In this document: in pieces, positions 1 through 13,000 of the stretch
Layout of the letters: the number at the start of each line of letters is the position of its first letter
Position numbering within the stretch: position 1 is the first letter of the stretch
Source: Straminergon stramineum
Taxonomy: Eukaryota; Streptophyta; Bryopsida; Hypnales; Calliergonaceae
NCBI GenBank assembly: GCA_963920665.1
Contig: OY987266.1
Coordinates: 2,361,001-2,425,000 of the forward strand
Direction of reading: 5' to 3'
Length of the DNA stretch: 64,000 nt
Notes under the pieces: model-generated
Databases searched by the model: none
Seen by the model: the letters and a program-made list of their open reading frames with translations, nothing else
What the model was told of the DNA's origin: nothing
Position numbers and translations under genes: made by a program

Positions 1-89
1 TTTTTCATTCTCCATCCAGCGTTACAGTCAAAATTCAGACAGGAGAATGATGCAACCGATCAGCTCACCAATGCGTGTCCCCCACAAAG

Positions 90-96
90 TATATAA
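90..96 (+). promoter_or_regulatory. TATA box of the P450 gene
   Basis: TATATAA lies 252 bases upstream of the P450 start codon, in a stretch that becomes C-rich just downstream. Transcription would start near 120-130 and leave a 5' leader of about 220 bases, which is normal for a plant gene. The leader holds no long upstream ORF that I noticed. Position and sequence fit; there is no experimental support. Confidence 0.45.
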
Positions 97-347
97 CACC
101 GCCACCCCCGCCCCATTCCATCACAGCTTCACAGCTACACAGCTTTACAGGCCTTTTAGGCTCTCTGCGAGTTTGCACATTTCTTAGTTGCAGTGAAAAT
201 TAGCGAGAGAGTAGAACTTGTCCAATTTGAGCCCTTATCACAGCCCTCATTCACTTCGCAGTTTCAGATCTCTTTGAAGCCTATCTCCTGTTTGGGAATT
301 TCGCACTTGCAGTGTAAGTAGCCAGAGTTGCAGCTCAATTTCACGCT

Positions 348-2149
348 ATGGAGATTAAGCTGCTTACCGGGCTGCAATGGCTCGAGATAGTCGCCTTCAC
401 CTGCGTCTCGCTGTTGCTGCTCTCCCAGTTGTGGACTCGGAACAAGAATTCGCAGTCCCATTTGCCTGGGGGTTCCTTCGGCTCGCCTCTAATCGGCGAA
501 ACTTTGAAGTACATGGCGAGCATGGCAACCTCCCACCCCACTTTCATGTCCGAGCGTCGCCAGAAATTCGGGGAGATGTTCAAGTCGAAGCTGATGGGCG
601 CTTGTTGCATTATCACAACCAAAGCCGACACGATCAAGTGGGTGCTCGCCCACGACGGCAAGCAATTCGTCACTGGCTACCCGAAATCCTTTCGCAAAGT
701 CTTGGGCGAGTACACCGCGCTCAGCACGCACGGGGAGAAGTGGAAGAGCACTCGCCGCTTCCTTGTGAACTCCCTGCGCGTTGAGCTTCTCAAGGAGCGC
801 ATCCCAATGATCGAGAGACTAGTCCTGGAGAATTTGAATTCGTGGGCTGTCAAGGGCGAAATTAGCATCCGTGAAGAAACCAAAACGCTTGCGTTCAATG
901 TTGTCGCGCAATACTTGCTCGGATCACGCCTCAAATCGGGTCCTGTCAACGACTCCTTGCGTAACGATTTCTACACTTTGACAGAAGGACTGTTCGCTTT
1001 GCCGATCCCACTTCCGGGCACGAATTTTACGAAAGCGCTGCAAGCGCGCAAGAGCATTGTGGAGACGCTTGAACGTGACGTTGTGAGTCAACCGCGACCT
1101 GTAGGGGATGAAGACCAGTACGTGGATTACAAGGAACATATGCGCAAGGAGTCGCCGGCAATGACGGAAGAGATGCTGCAAGAGCACACGAGATGTCACG
1201 TTCTCGGGATGCTATTCGCTGGGCATGAGACGGCGGCGTGCGCGATGTTGTTTGCGGTGAAATACATCATGGAACACCCCCGCGTTTTGAATGAGCTGCG
1301 TGCCGAGCATGAGAACATTCAGGTTTCGAAGTTTGAAGATGGCGGACTCACGTGGGACGATTATAAGAACATGCGCTTCACGCAATCGGTAAGCCTCTCG
1401 AACTTTTCTCGCAATGATCTTTCTTCTTCGATATCTGAAAATCTTTCTTGAAAAATTCAAGGTTTCGGAGAACTCTTGACAATTCTTGACTGAACCGATT
1501 GTTTCGGGAATGTAGGTCATCACTGAGACATTGCGGCTTGCCAATCCCGTCACTCTGCTATGGCGCGAAGCTACCGAAGACGTGCAACTGAATGGTGAGC
1601 TTCACACTCCTTTCGCTAAACCCCAAAATCGTCAATGATTCGACTCTCTAGCAAACTGATGCAGCCCTATTCTTCTAGTTCCTGCCTTGTTTTGAGCTTC
1701 ACAACCCTTCACAAAACCGCTAAATTCATCACTTCAATCTCATCTGCAAAAAAGTTGCTCCCCTGTTTTTCTAACATCTGCTATTCTCGGTTTCAGGATA
1801 CGTCGTGCCGAAAGGATGGAAAACAGTGTGCGCCATTCGCGAAGCGCACCATGATCCCGCCTACTTCGAGCACCCCACCGAGTTCAATCCATGGCGGCAC
1901 CAGCAGGAAGTGATGAATGTGGCGAAGAAGCCCCCGTTGTTGGCGTTCGGAGGTGGCCCTCGCTACTGTCCTGGAGCAGAACTCGCCCGTGCGGAGCTGT
2001 GCATTTTCCTCCACCACCTCGTGACGAAATTCGACTTGCAACAACAAGCGCCAGAGAAGATGACCTTCTTCCCGGTTCCCAAGTTCAGCAATGGCCTGCG
2101 AGTGCAAGTGCGGGAACGCACCAAGATCACGCACAAAATCCTGGCGTAA
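348..2149 (+). CDS. Cytochrome P450, CYP85 clan (CYP90/CYP720/CYP724-like), three exons
   Basis: Haem-thiolate monooxygenase, probably ER-bound; this clan oxidises sterols, brassinosteroids, triterpenes, abscisate and diterpenes, and the exact substrate cannot be read here. Exons are 348-1388, 1516-1594 and 1797-2149, with GT-AG introns of 127 and 202 bases, giving 490 residues, the usual P450 length. An N-terminal membrane anchor spans about residues 12-29 and is followed by a proline hinge (LPGG). The I-helix oxygen-binding motif AGHETA is at 291-296, the K-helix ExxR is ETLR at 351-354, the meander FNPWR ends at 407, and the haem loop FGGGPRYCPG is at 424-433 with ligand Cys431. All key residues are present, so the protein should be active. 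The first exon stays open for 20 codons past the splice site, but only splicing joins MRFTQS to VITETLR as the family requires. Two introns are few for this clan, where plant genes often have eight or so. Family call is firm; the subfamily is not. Confidence 0.93.
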
Positions 2150-2314
2150 TGAGGAGATCGGAAGCGTGTCTTCAAGGGTTTAGTGTTTCGCCATAACCCC
2201 ATACCTATATATATATTATTAGCACATGGGTTCCATGTCCCATAAATATTTGGGCCCTCACTGTGCAGATATTCTTTGAAATTCATTCTCTGGAGCGCAA
2301 CTAACTCTGGAGGC

Positions 2315-2320
2315 AATAAA
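2315..2320 (+). terminator. Poly(A) signal of the P450 gene
   Basis: A canonical AATAAA sits 166 bases after the P450 stop codon. T-rich sequence follows within 30 bases, as expected around a plant cleavage site. Confidence 0.5.
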
Positions 2321-5300
2321 AGGGACATCAGTACATAACTTAGTTTTTTTGTAGGTTTTTTTTTACACTTAATATAAGGGGAGCCAAGCAGACAGAGAAT
2401 TAGAGGAATGCAACTAAAAAACTACAGGAATTAGATGAATGCTCAAACAGAGCTGAGGTTAGCTGAAGCCTTCCAGAAAAACATGTACTTGAAAAGGGAG
2501 TCAATCCCCACTTGTAAAAACTTATAAAATAGGAAAATTTTGTTACAATTTGGTGTGGCAGATGAGTTGCGTGCAGTGTGTACCTAATGCATGTGAGAAG
2601 AAATTCAATTCAGGGAACTTGACCCATACACACAAACTTCATGGCTTAGGTAGGAGGAGCAGCCCCAAAGGTTGCCATGGAAGGCTGGCCTTACTATTAG
2701 ATTATCAGTAAGTTAGCAGCAATACAGCAAATTAACTCAGATTGACATTTTTGGACGCAAAGTACACAAAATTTCTGGGACCCATTCACCCCTAAAATGC
2801 AAAAGCCATTTTTCCTCAAAAAAACACTCAAAACTGCCTTTACTAGTGCATTGAGACAAGAATCCGTATAAAATGTTTTTTTTCCTGATGTAATAGTAGG
2901 ATATTGTACGAAACTTGTATAAGAACCTACTATAACAAATTGGGGATGTTTGACCCTATAGATTGAAAGATATCATCATTGAAGTTGCCAAATAGTTTTG
3001 GGGGCTTTACCTAGGAATTTTAGATTGGCCATCCTTAGTGGAATTTTTTGCTACTTGGTATTTTGAATTTGAAAATTGAGCATATAGAAGACAATGTTAG
3101 GCATATCTCCATGAAGTTTCATAGGTAAATGAGATGTGTAAGACCTACCAAAAAATCTTGTAATGCTAAGATGCACTTATGGTTCCAATTCCACTACCCT
3201 TTTTTTGGAATACTTTTCCTACCACATATTTACTCAAAACAATAATCCCAACGATGGATTAAAAGTTTCATTTGTCTTGTACAAGCCAAAAAAAATTTGA
3301 AAAAAAAAGTATGAATCTAATTATTGTAGTCATTACAAGGCTATTAAGAGCACTAATAAAAGAGCCCAAGAGTTTAGGCAAGTGGTAAAGATTGGGTCCC
3401 TTGATGTTCCTTATCATTCCTCCCTTGCTTCCAATTTGTTTATGTAGTAAGTTTCCATTACAAGGGTACTCCATCTATGCCCATCAATCCTACTCATTCA
3501 TTCAACCCAAGTATGGTGCCATGTCTAGAATGGTATTGGATTTGGACATTTCATTTTCTAGAGATTGTTCTAGCCACTCATATGCTAGATTCCACATAAC
3601 TCCTCAATGATTAAGTTCCTTTATATTTTGGCTATAAAATGCAAAAGTAATTTGAAAGTGTTTGTGAATTTGTAGTTCATTTAGAAACTATTCAAAAGCA
3701 AAAAGAATTTCAAACAATTTGGAAATTCAAATTTCATTTAAGAAGTGCATGCCCCAAAGCATCCAAAAAATCAAAGATTCTGAAAATGTATAGTTGATTC
3801 ATAAGGTGTCCTAAACCAAACAAAAAATTGAAAGACTTTGAGAATTCATAGTTCAATCACAAAAGCCAAAAATGGGATTTGAAACTTCAAATTTCCTACT
3901 TTCAAAGTCCACAAAGGGCTTCCCCATATTCTAAGTGTCTCTCTCCTAAGCCATTTCCAATTAGTGTTTTGCATAATTCAAGAAAAAATTCCAAATGTGT
4001 CATTGGTTGCCATGAAAGATTTAATGTCTTGCACTTGTCTATGTGTGTATATATATATTCACGATGTTTATCTTGACCTTAGAAAAGAAAGTTTGGTGCT
4101 AGCACTTGTGGGACTAGATTTGACATCTATGTGACGCTCATAATTGTTTAGCCACGTTGACTTTGCTCATATGTGTTGTATATTCAAGGCGCACCACTAA
4201 TGTTTAAATGCTCTTCTAATGTGAGTGACTACAATGTAGAATTTTTGCAACTAGAAATTGCCACAAAAACTAATTTGGAACCACATGTATTAAAATGTTG
4301 AAAACATGTTTTTTATCTCTCTATATAATGCTACTAATTTTCCTCAAATTGTGCATTGGCCAATCTAACAAGTATGCCTTGCGCATATCTATTGAATACC
4401 TTTGCATTCTTTAAAGATTGATGAAGGCCCACCCAATTTGTCCTCATTGTGCCCATTGCATACATTTTTCATTTAATAGATCTTTGAATAATGCAATGCT
4501 AGAAAAAAATTGTCCATAACAATCACATGCCCTTTACTATTGCTTAGTGCAAGAGAGCACAATACTACATTGTATGCCAATCATGCTTTGTTGTGCTCTT
4601 CCAATCATTTTACTTCTTTCTTCTACAATAAGATTTTTTTGCAATAAACTTTGAAATTAGAAACGAGTTTAGAATCCAAATTTGCTAAGCACCAAAACTT
4701 CAAGCCCTACTTTTGTGGCTTCTAGGGCATGAACTACACTATAGGGTAGTACGACCCCTTATAGTGGATCATCATTTTATTAAATGTAGCAAATTTATCA
4801 AATTTTCATACTTTCAAACAATTGTATTGAATAACCACCTAATTCGCCCCATTTTGTTTTATCCCAACATCATTTTATCCCTCTCATACCTTGATGGATT
4901 ATTGACACACAAATATTTAGTGAGTAATTGAAATTAATTTTATGACATCAAAGCAACGATAGTTGGGCAATGAAAAATTGACCTTTTCCTATGCTAGAAG
5001 GACTTCACATTGGGTTGGTGCCTCATGCTCATGTATAATATGATGGCCATAAATACCTTTAACTCTAGCAAGGTAAACAATTTCCAATGCACCTCTATAT
5101 GTCCCCTAGTTCATATTCATTGTTGTTGCATACTAATTTGTCTTAGACTCTTAGTAAAGACGTGTAGTAATATCCACACTAGCCAAAACACCTAAACACC
5201 TTGAATAAAGTGTAGAAACTAGGGAATGGAAGTCTAGGAAAATTTGATTTGGATTGAGCAACCAATAAATTCCTCAAGTTCGGGGCTATAAGTAATGAAT

Positions 5301-6620
5301 TTTTGTTGCCAAGTAAAATCCCACTATAAATATTTGATGTTATTTTCATCCCCATCATAGCCATCGTCATGCATGTCCTCTTCTTCCTCCTCACTAAAGC
5401 AAGTTCTAGATACTCTATATTGATGTCACTCCCACTACCATCATTAAATTTAAAATTACCATGTGTCAAACTATGTAAAATTGGACCTCTTCATCCTCTT
5501 CTCCCTTCTTTGCCCCATCCCATTAGGTTCTAATCTCATCCAATTTTACATCCTAGTTCAATCTTTACAAAGAAAATTCCAAAGAAATAAACGTATAATA
5601 TATGGACAAGAGATTTAAGAGCCAATGTTTACCTTCTTAAGCCTAATTTAGTTAAATTTCTTAGACAATTGATGGCTCTCTCACCGACCAAGCCCATCAT
5701 GCATGGAAGATAGTGGGAAGAATTTCATATCCTAAACAACCCATTATATTTAATTTCCGTACTACACACCAACAAGGTTTGTCCTTGGGTTTGTTACAAC
5801 CAACTCACTTTTGCAAGAGGTACATTGAGAAGGGTTTTTTTTCCATTGAAGCAAATAGAATTGGTTCTACATTCTTAGTAAGAAGAAGAACAATGCCAAG
5901 GCAAAGGAATACTACCTCCTCAAAAGAAGTATGTACGACATTGTAACCCCAATACTTTGTTTCCACAAACTCTTTGCATTTTGATGGTTTAAGAGGAATT
6001 CCATTTGAATTCTTCCATGTTGCATGGGATGATTCCTTGGTGGTTGTAGCTATAGATTATTGGCCTTTTAAACAGATTTGGCAACTCCAACCAATTTGCA
6101 ATCTCCATCTTGCAATCCAATATACCCCCAATTCATATCATATGAAGGACTTTAAAATTATCCAACACCTCTCTTTGTGCCTCCCTTACTACAAGAACTT
6201 CAAAAGACTTTCTTAATGAGGACATTGACATTATTGGTAAGTTCAATAAAAAAACATATAGACAACCAAGAACATGAAATTAGAAGTAGTGCCTCTAGTT
6301 GTGAAGATCTTAATGAAGAAGACTTGACAAAGGCCCCTAGTCCTTCCAAAAAATCTGAAGTCTTGATGATCTCCTTCGGCCTTCGGAATTGTTACACAAC
6401 CTTAGCAAATTGGAAAATAGCATTGATGATGAGCCAGTGATTACCAATGATGGAAATGCTCTTTGCTTTTACACACTATGAGATTTGCAATTCATTGAAA
6501 ATCAAAACCACAAGTTGCACCAAAGAGAAAAATATAAAATTCTTTCTTTGAAAACAAATAAACTCACATCAACATTTGGGAGATGCAAAGTGTACAAACA
6601 ATGCTAGGACCTATCAAAAC
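2321..6620. other. AT-rich intergenic sequence without recognisable genes
   Basis: Low-complexity A/T-rich DNA with frequent runs of A and T and only short random ORFs. None of these translations resembles a protein I know, and stop codons are dense in all frames. It is probably old transposon debris. I see no RNA gene and no sharp repeat boundary. Confidence 0.6.
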
Positions 6621-7160
6621 GATTCTCTTTGGTATAGCAAAGAACTCAATATTTTTGTAACCAAGGTTGACAACTCTACCGCACACTACTTTTTCTTCTA
6701 TAAATCAAAGTATTATATATGTGATCAGTTCATGGGATTCCCAATGATGGGACTGAAATGCATTTTTGGTTTTTTGCTTTTGCACACTAGGAGACTTGCA
6801 GTTGATTGGAAGTGTAAATAACATGTTGCACCAATGGAACAAATATAAGATTTTTCATTCTCCAAAATTGGCGACTGCATGGCTTCTGCGATGTTTTGCA
6901 ACTTTTGCCGCAATGTTGGCGAAGCACTTAAGTTACTGGACCACTCGCTCACATGATCGAGGAGGGTATCTGAAGTGTGGTGGCAAGGAAATGCGGCGAA
7001 GACATTCTTTTGCATTGGCTCTGGACAAATTGATGATTAAATGTACTCCCGGGAGGCACCCCAGTTGTTGATGTGTACAACTTGTGGAAGGGAAAGGGAC
7101 TACTGGACAAAAGTATTAATAATGCAGTTGGGCATAGGATAAACTTAACCTGTAAAGGAT
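6621..7160 (+). repeat. Dispersed direct repeat, copy A (pair with 11555-12081)
   Basis: This 540-base segment is repeated in the same orientation about 4.9 kb downstream. The outer parts have diverged with small gaps. A core of about 190 bases (roughly 6888-7078) is nearly identical and GC-richer than its surroundings. In both copies the core is open in one frame and ends at the same TGA, with a shared peptide containing LSYWTTRSHDRGG and LDKLMIKCTPGRHPSC. I recognise no protein family. It may be a fragment of an LTR or of another mobile element. Confidence 0.75.
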
Positions 7161-7446
7161 GAGGGTGTTTTTCAAGAAAAATTGTCAACAACTGCAATTT
7201 TTTTAGTGCATTGCTCAAAATTGAAAATAATTTTATTTCCAACTTCAACCATACAAAAGTGTAGTATATCCAGAAGTGTAGTTGACTATTGTGACATGTT
7301 CGAAAATTTTTTAGTCTATTTGATCATATAGATTGAAAGATTATAATGTTCAAAGTGAGAAAATAAAACTTTTTTTCAGTTCTTTGAAAGGTGGGATCAA
7401 CATATTTTCAATCCCACTTGGAGTAGAACCAAATATAGAGTTTAGC

Positions 7447-7787
7447 TTACCCTAAATCACCCTGCAATGCAAGGAGGTTAAGTGAACTAGCAATATAGTA
7501 TTCATTTTTTCATGATTTCTAGTGTAGTGAGGAATTTTTTTTAATTTGAACTCCAAACAAGGAAAATTTCAAGACAAACATTTGGAATATGTAGGAAAAA
7601 TTTCAAGAACTTTGGACATCACATATTACAAGATAGTAGGACTTCAAGTTAGAAGAGTTTGTTTGTTTTTTGAAACATCTCTAGCATAACTAACAAAGTT
7701 TTTGTCCTCTTAGAATGTGATTTGAGAAAAAAAATTATTGATTTTGGCAATTTCATTCCATACTTATTAATTAAAAACATGCCAAAT
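7447..7787 (+). repeat. Diverged direct repeat, copy 1 (pair with 8461-8803)
   Basis: About 340 bases that recur about 1,015 bases downstream with many substitutions and small gaps. Shared landmarks are the start (TTACCCTAAATCACC versus TTACTCAAAATCACT), a central CATTTGGAATATGTAGG-like block and the end CATGCCAAAT. No coding capacity is visible. The DNA between the two copies (7788-8460) is AT-rich, and part of it (about 8170-8400) loosely resembles 62930-63200. Confidence 0.7.
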
Positions 7788-8460
7788 TTCAAAAGTTGAT
7801 GAGGATTTTAGCATAAGATGACCAATTTTTTTTCAAATAGTAGTATTTTTGATTTGGAAATTAGAATTAGAATTTTTAAAAATTTCCATGAAGGGGATGA
7901 ATGTTCCCATCTTGTGTCAAAATTTTGAGAACCATCCATTAAAAAATGGCTTTATATAATCCTATCCAAGTTTTCAAGTGTCTATTGAATAGACACTATG
8001 TCCCCAAGGAATGAACTGTAAAGTGTCAAGCCTATGACTACAAAGTATCACTTTAAATTCCTTCATTCAATTTTCTCCCATACAGTGATTAAATTTGAAT
8101 TGAAATTTTTATTTTTGATAGATCCATCACACATCTTCCATGAGCCATAGAAATTTCAAATTTTTATATGGAAATATGAAATTATTGTGATTTTTTGAAG
8201 GAAAAGAGAACAAATTCATATCAAATACAAAATAAGCTTAAAATATCTGAAAATTCTAGCATAGTTTTATATTATGGTGTAGAGCATTATGGTGTAAACT
8301 AAATTTTTGGATCATTCTATGATTAGAAATTTAGTAGACTATAGTTGTAGGCACAAAGGTCAAACTCTAAGATATTCAATTTGGGGAATATTCCAAGATT
8401 TCAATTTTATGATGTTAGGTTCACTCATGAAATATTTCAAATGAAAATATGGACTCTTGG

Positions 8461-8803
8461 TTACTCAAAATCACTTTGCAATGCAAGAAGCTAAAATAAA
8501 CTAGCAATACACTAGTCATTTTTTGATGATTCCTTGTGCAATGAGGAATTTTTTATTTGAAATCCAAATAGTGAAAAGTTAGAAAAAAAACATTTGGAAT
8601 ATATAGGAAAAATTTGAAGAACTTTGACTCCATAGATTGCAAGATAATAGAGCTTGAAGTTAAAAGAAAATATTTTCTTCTGAAAACCACCATGATATAG
8701 TAAACAAAGTTTGGCTCCTCTTAGAATGCGATTTGAGAACTAAAATTTGTTTTTATTTTAGACAATTATATGCCATATTTTATTAGTTACACACATGCCA
8801 AAT
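8461..8803 (+). repeat. Diverged direct repeat, copy 2
   Basis: Second copy of the repeat at 7447-7787, in the same orientation. The level of divergence suggests an old duplication or two insertions of one repeat family. No ORF is shared between the copies. Confidence 0.7.
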
Positions 8804-8845
8804 ACTCAAGGAGATCACTCCTTATAAGGCATACACTGAAGTTAA

Positions 8846-8989
8846 GAGAGTATTTGATGTAGGGCTATTTACTATCATTATTGCATTGAAGATGAGAGTA
8901 TTTGATGTAGGGCTATTTACCATCATTATTGCATTGAAGATGAGAGTATTTGATGTAGGGCTATTTACCATCATTATTGCATTTAAGAT
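8846..8989 (+). repeat. 48-bp tandem repeat, three copies
   Basis: Three head-to-tail 48-base units start at 8846, 8894 and 8942, followed by a short partial unit. Each contains GTATTTGATGTAGGGCTATT. Only a few bases differ (ACTATC versus ACCATC, GCATTGAAG versus GCATTTAAG), so the duplication is recent. It is non-coding. Confidence 0.92.
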
Positions 8990-9511
8990 GAGCGTATTTT
9001 TATAAAAATAAAACTATGTGGGTGTATTTCCAATACCCTATGTTTTTTTGTAAATTCATTCATGCGATTTTTTAAGTGGGGCTTTTTTCATATGAAATTT
9101 CAACATCCAAATTTTTCTTGTTGTCTTCTTTCTTTTCAAATTTTCCCTTTCCTCTACTACATGCATGTATAGGATATACACCATAAACCAATAGCAATCA
9201 ATTCAATTCAAGTGCCATTGACTAAGTGCCATTTTTTCATAGCAAATTTACAATGTGACAATTTGTGCCATTTGTGGTCAATTTCTTACATTTATACTTA
9301 ATTTTTTTTTTATATATGCACTATTATTATTGTGGCACAATTTCACCCAACCACCCTTCATTCTAGATTTTCTTAATTGTGTCCATTCTATCATCCACAT
9401 GAAATCATCTAAATTATACTCATGGTACTGTGAAAATTTGCACACAGACTATTTGTTAAGGCTAACTTATTATTAAAAATTCCTACTATATGATGTTTTT
9501 ATTTAGCATAA

Positions 9512-9514
<3 letters not shown>

Positions 9515-9558
<44 letters not shown>
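9515..9558 (+). repeat. (AT)22 microsatellite
   Basis: An uninterrupted AT dinucleotide run of 44 bases. It is likely to vary in length between individuals. Confidence 0.97.
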
Positions 9559-9562
<4 letters not shown>

Positions 9563-11554
9563 GTATGTAGAATTTTATGGGCCATATAGTAGCCTGTAGT
9601 TGGGAAAAAGCCACCAAAGCAAAAGGTCTATGGTAACTCTCCTAGTGGGGGATCTTTTAAGAAGGAAGGTCAAGTAGGACTTTTGTTGAAGCAACTAAGG
9701 TCACATTAGGGCCAAAAAGACTAATAAGAGATAATTGAAATTGTAAATGGTATCACTTTTTGATGGTATTAAAAAAAAATACAAGTATTTTTGGTCCAAC
9801 AATGCAATGCAATCAAAACTTTGGAATTCACAATCTAATTTACATCTTTTAACTTTACACATTTTCATAATTCTATTTTTTTCATAAATAGCTTTTATCT
9901 TCTATTTAGAAGCTACGAGCTTCAAAATCAATTGTCTTATATACTCCACCTAAATAACTCACACAACAATAATTTTTAACATATCACAAATAAATTGGCA
10001 CACCTATCTGGTGGCTCAACAACAAACAAAAGTATTTAGACAATCATTCTTCTAGCTATTTTCAATGGAAAGATTTGATCATTACAACTTGAGTCACATT
10101 CTTGCATATTCTAATTGATATTATGTGCTAATTGTGAATTGAGAAAGAAGGCTATTTATATTTCTAAAAATGATTAGTAACATCCCTTTAAACCTCAAAT
10201 ATAGACTACCAACTAAGACTCTTTCTATCTTTATAAGGAATATTTCTAAGTCTATTTGTCATTTATTGCCTTATTTACATTCAACTTGATATTAGATTTA
10301 AATTGATTCCCTTTTTACACTTTAATAAAGAACTAAGTCCCAAAACAAAAATGTTTATTACATAGCCCTACATATTATATAAAAATTTCCCCCTTTGAAT
10401 TAAATGAACCCTATTTTTTAACTAACATAGTTTTCCAAAACTCAAGAGTGATCTCTCCGGGACTAAATTTCAAAAGACAATGAAGGTTTTAGCAAAAAAA
10501 AATGCCCATAAGATGCCTTTATAGCCCAAGTTGCCTCAAAAGCTTTGGACAACATAACTTGTGATTTGAGCTTCCCAAAGGAAATAAAAGAACATTCCCA
10601 CTAATACTACTAGAAAAATTTATGACCATTTTAGCATAGATTTTGCATAGTTGTGTTGATATACAAATTGATTTGGACACTTTTTAGCCAAAACTATGTT
10701 GATTAGGACAATCTCAAAAAAAAAAATTAAATCCATAAAAACAAACCCTTTCTAGTAGTGTAAGTTTACTCTTGTGTCAAATTTTTGAGAACCTCCAACC
10801 AAAATTGACTTCATAGGAACCTATTTGGATTTTCAATTGTCTAGTCAATGGGCAATTGTCCTTTAGGGTTAAGATAACATCCCTTGAGACTTACATGATT
10901 TAACAAGATAAAGATTCTTCTTTACTAAAAACCGAAGGCAAAACATTTTGTAGTTGTTAGAGGTTGAAAATTCAACAAACAAATGAAGTTGAGAAACTAG
11001 ACCATCATCAAGCAATCAAGAACCACATAGGATCTTATCATTAACATTGAAGGGACATAACACTAGTTGCCAATGGTCTTCTCCATCCTTGTCTCCATCA
11101 ATTAGTTTTTCTATACTTGTCACTTAGGATACAATAACAAAAGTGTAATGCTTACTAGCCACTCAAAATCATGACTATCTACAAAGACAATGGATATGAA
11201 TGTGCTATACCCATAGACAAATATATCAATGACTATCTTAGAAGACAAAAATATATAACATATAGAATTCCATAGAATTTATCAATAACTTAATAGGTAA
11301 AGGTTAGAAAAATTGGTCCAAGACTTGTGTCACTTCATCTTGAGGTTTCCTTCATCTTGACTTCAATGTATACTATCACCATGTCTTCAATTTTTTGCAA
11401 AGTGATCCATAGGCTTTCGGAGGCCCTAAGAAAGTTAGCCCTCAATGTTACTAGGATGCTTTGAAAAGCCATGTACATAGTTTAGAAAAGCCGCTACAAG
11501 ATTTCAAGCAGCCACACAAAGTATCAATATAGAAGTCAACTAAGATATCACATT
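9559..11554. other. AT-rich intergenic sequence, no gene seen
   Basis: No ORF worth calling and no sharp repeat boundary. A terminus-like sequence (TCCTTTAGGGTTAA, about 10859-10872) resembles the right ends of the TTAA-bounded elements elsewhere in the window, but I found no matching left end. Confidence 0.5.
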
Positions 11555-12081
11555 GATTCTTTTTGGGTGTGGCAAAGAATTCTATTTTCCGAGGGTTGAC
11601 AACTCTACTGCATATATATAATACTTTAATTTTCTTCTACAAACCGTTCACAGGATTCCCAATGATAAGACTGAAATGCTTTTTTGTTTTTTTGCTTTTG
11701 CACACTAGGAGACTTGCACTTGATTGGTAGTGTAAATAACAAGTTGTACCGATGGAATGAATATTAGATTAGATTTCATTCCCCAAAATGGCGGCGTGGC
11801 GACTGTGTGGACCCTGCGATGTTTTGCAACTTTTGTGGCAACGTTGGCGAAGCACTTAAGTTACTGGACCACTCGCTCACATGATCGAGGAGGGCATCTG
11901 AAGTGTGGTCGCGAGGAAATGCGGCGAAGACATTCTTTTGCATTGGCTCTGGACAAATTGATGATTAAATGTACTCCCGGGAGGCACCCCAGTTGTTGAT
12001 GTGTACAACTTGTGGAAGGACAAGTGGACAAAAGTTTTAATCATGCAGTTGGGCATCAGATAAACTCAACCCTGAAATGCG
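11555..12081 (+). repeat. Dispersed direct repeat, copy B (pair with 6621-7160)
   Basis: Second copy of the 6621-7160 segment. The near-identical core runs roughly 11816-12006 and keeps the same reading frame and stop as copy A. The DNA between the copies carries no gag or pol, so calling the pair the LTRs of one element is not supported. Confidence 0.75.
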
Positions 12082-12996
12082 GGACTTACTCCAGGTTTAA
12101 GAAAATAAAAAATGTGGGACCTCTGACCACAGAGTTTCACTTTAACCCTTAATAAACAACAGACTGGTGCCTGTGGAAATCATTCATTCTTAGGAGGAGG
12201 TCTGTATACAAAGCGCGTGGTTGGAGCATGCCCTCAGAAGCAACCACAGGAGCAGCCCATATGCAGAGCATGTGGTTGTTGAAATGGACACCATTTTTTG
12301 AGGTAGGAAAATGTGACTGCAAGTGTGTGTTTTGGGGGGCAGTGAAGAGTACTTTTGGACTCCTATTATGTGTGATTTATTAATCATTAATGAATCATTT
12401 AATTGTGAACACAAAATTCAAGATGACAATAAAAAAGAAATGATAAATATAAATTGCAGGGTACATATTTCTCTTGCTGGATTCAGGACATGCTATTTAC
12501 GCATTATGGAACTTTCTTGAACATAGTGAGCACCCACTTCATCTATTTCTCTTACCGATCTGCTTTTTGCAAAGTCTTCATGTTGATTCATTACTGTTAA
12601 AGTCTTTGACCATCAATAGCGATCTACAGACTCTTCACTTTGGAAAATTGTTTCTAATTCACTCTAAGTCAGAAAATTCCAATTTAAATTGCAGTTTGTT
12701 TCTTTTCCATTCCTCTATCTACGAAAAAAATTGGAAATCATGGGATGGCTTGTTTCTTCCACACATCTGGTTTTCTCCTTGGATGTGCCATTCTTGAGCC
12801 TTCCACCTCAGATCCCGTGGGAATCATTGGTTTACAAATGTCTAAAAGTAGTCATTGGAAGTCAGACTATTGCAGAAGATCTCTCATTTTCCATACAAAA
12901 TTACAAGGATGAATAGTTGCACTTCTATCCCACAAAAAAAATTCTTTGTCATCCATCAGACACTAAATGTCTAGGTTGACCTTTATAGATCAAACT
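12082..12996. other. Intergenic sequence, no gene seen
   Basis: Short random ORFs only. The stretch 12180-12300 is somewhat GC-richer, with a repeated GTGGTTG motif around two GCATG words, but nothing that I can assign. Confidence 0.45.
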
Positions 12997-13000
12997 TTAA

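Noticed and set aside
1389..1451. Continuation of the P450 first exon to its own stop (367 codons)
   Set aside because: GTAAGC follows codon 347 and splicing restores the conserved ExxR block; the extra 20 codons are intron.
8846..8989. CRISPR array
   Set aside because: The units are directly adjacent without spacers and the genome is a plant nuclear genome.
10859..10872. Right end of another TTAA element
   Set aside because: Only one end is visible; a partner TTAA-CCC end was not found. The same holds for single ends near 14924, 20648, 23637 and 24927.
6621..12081. LTR retrotransposon with LTRs at 6621-7160 and 11555-12081
   Set aside because: The 4.4 kb between has no gag or pol remains, no primer-binding site was recognised, and the copies diverge unevenly.
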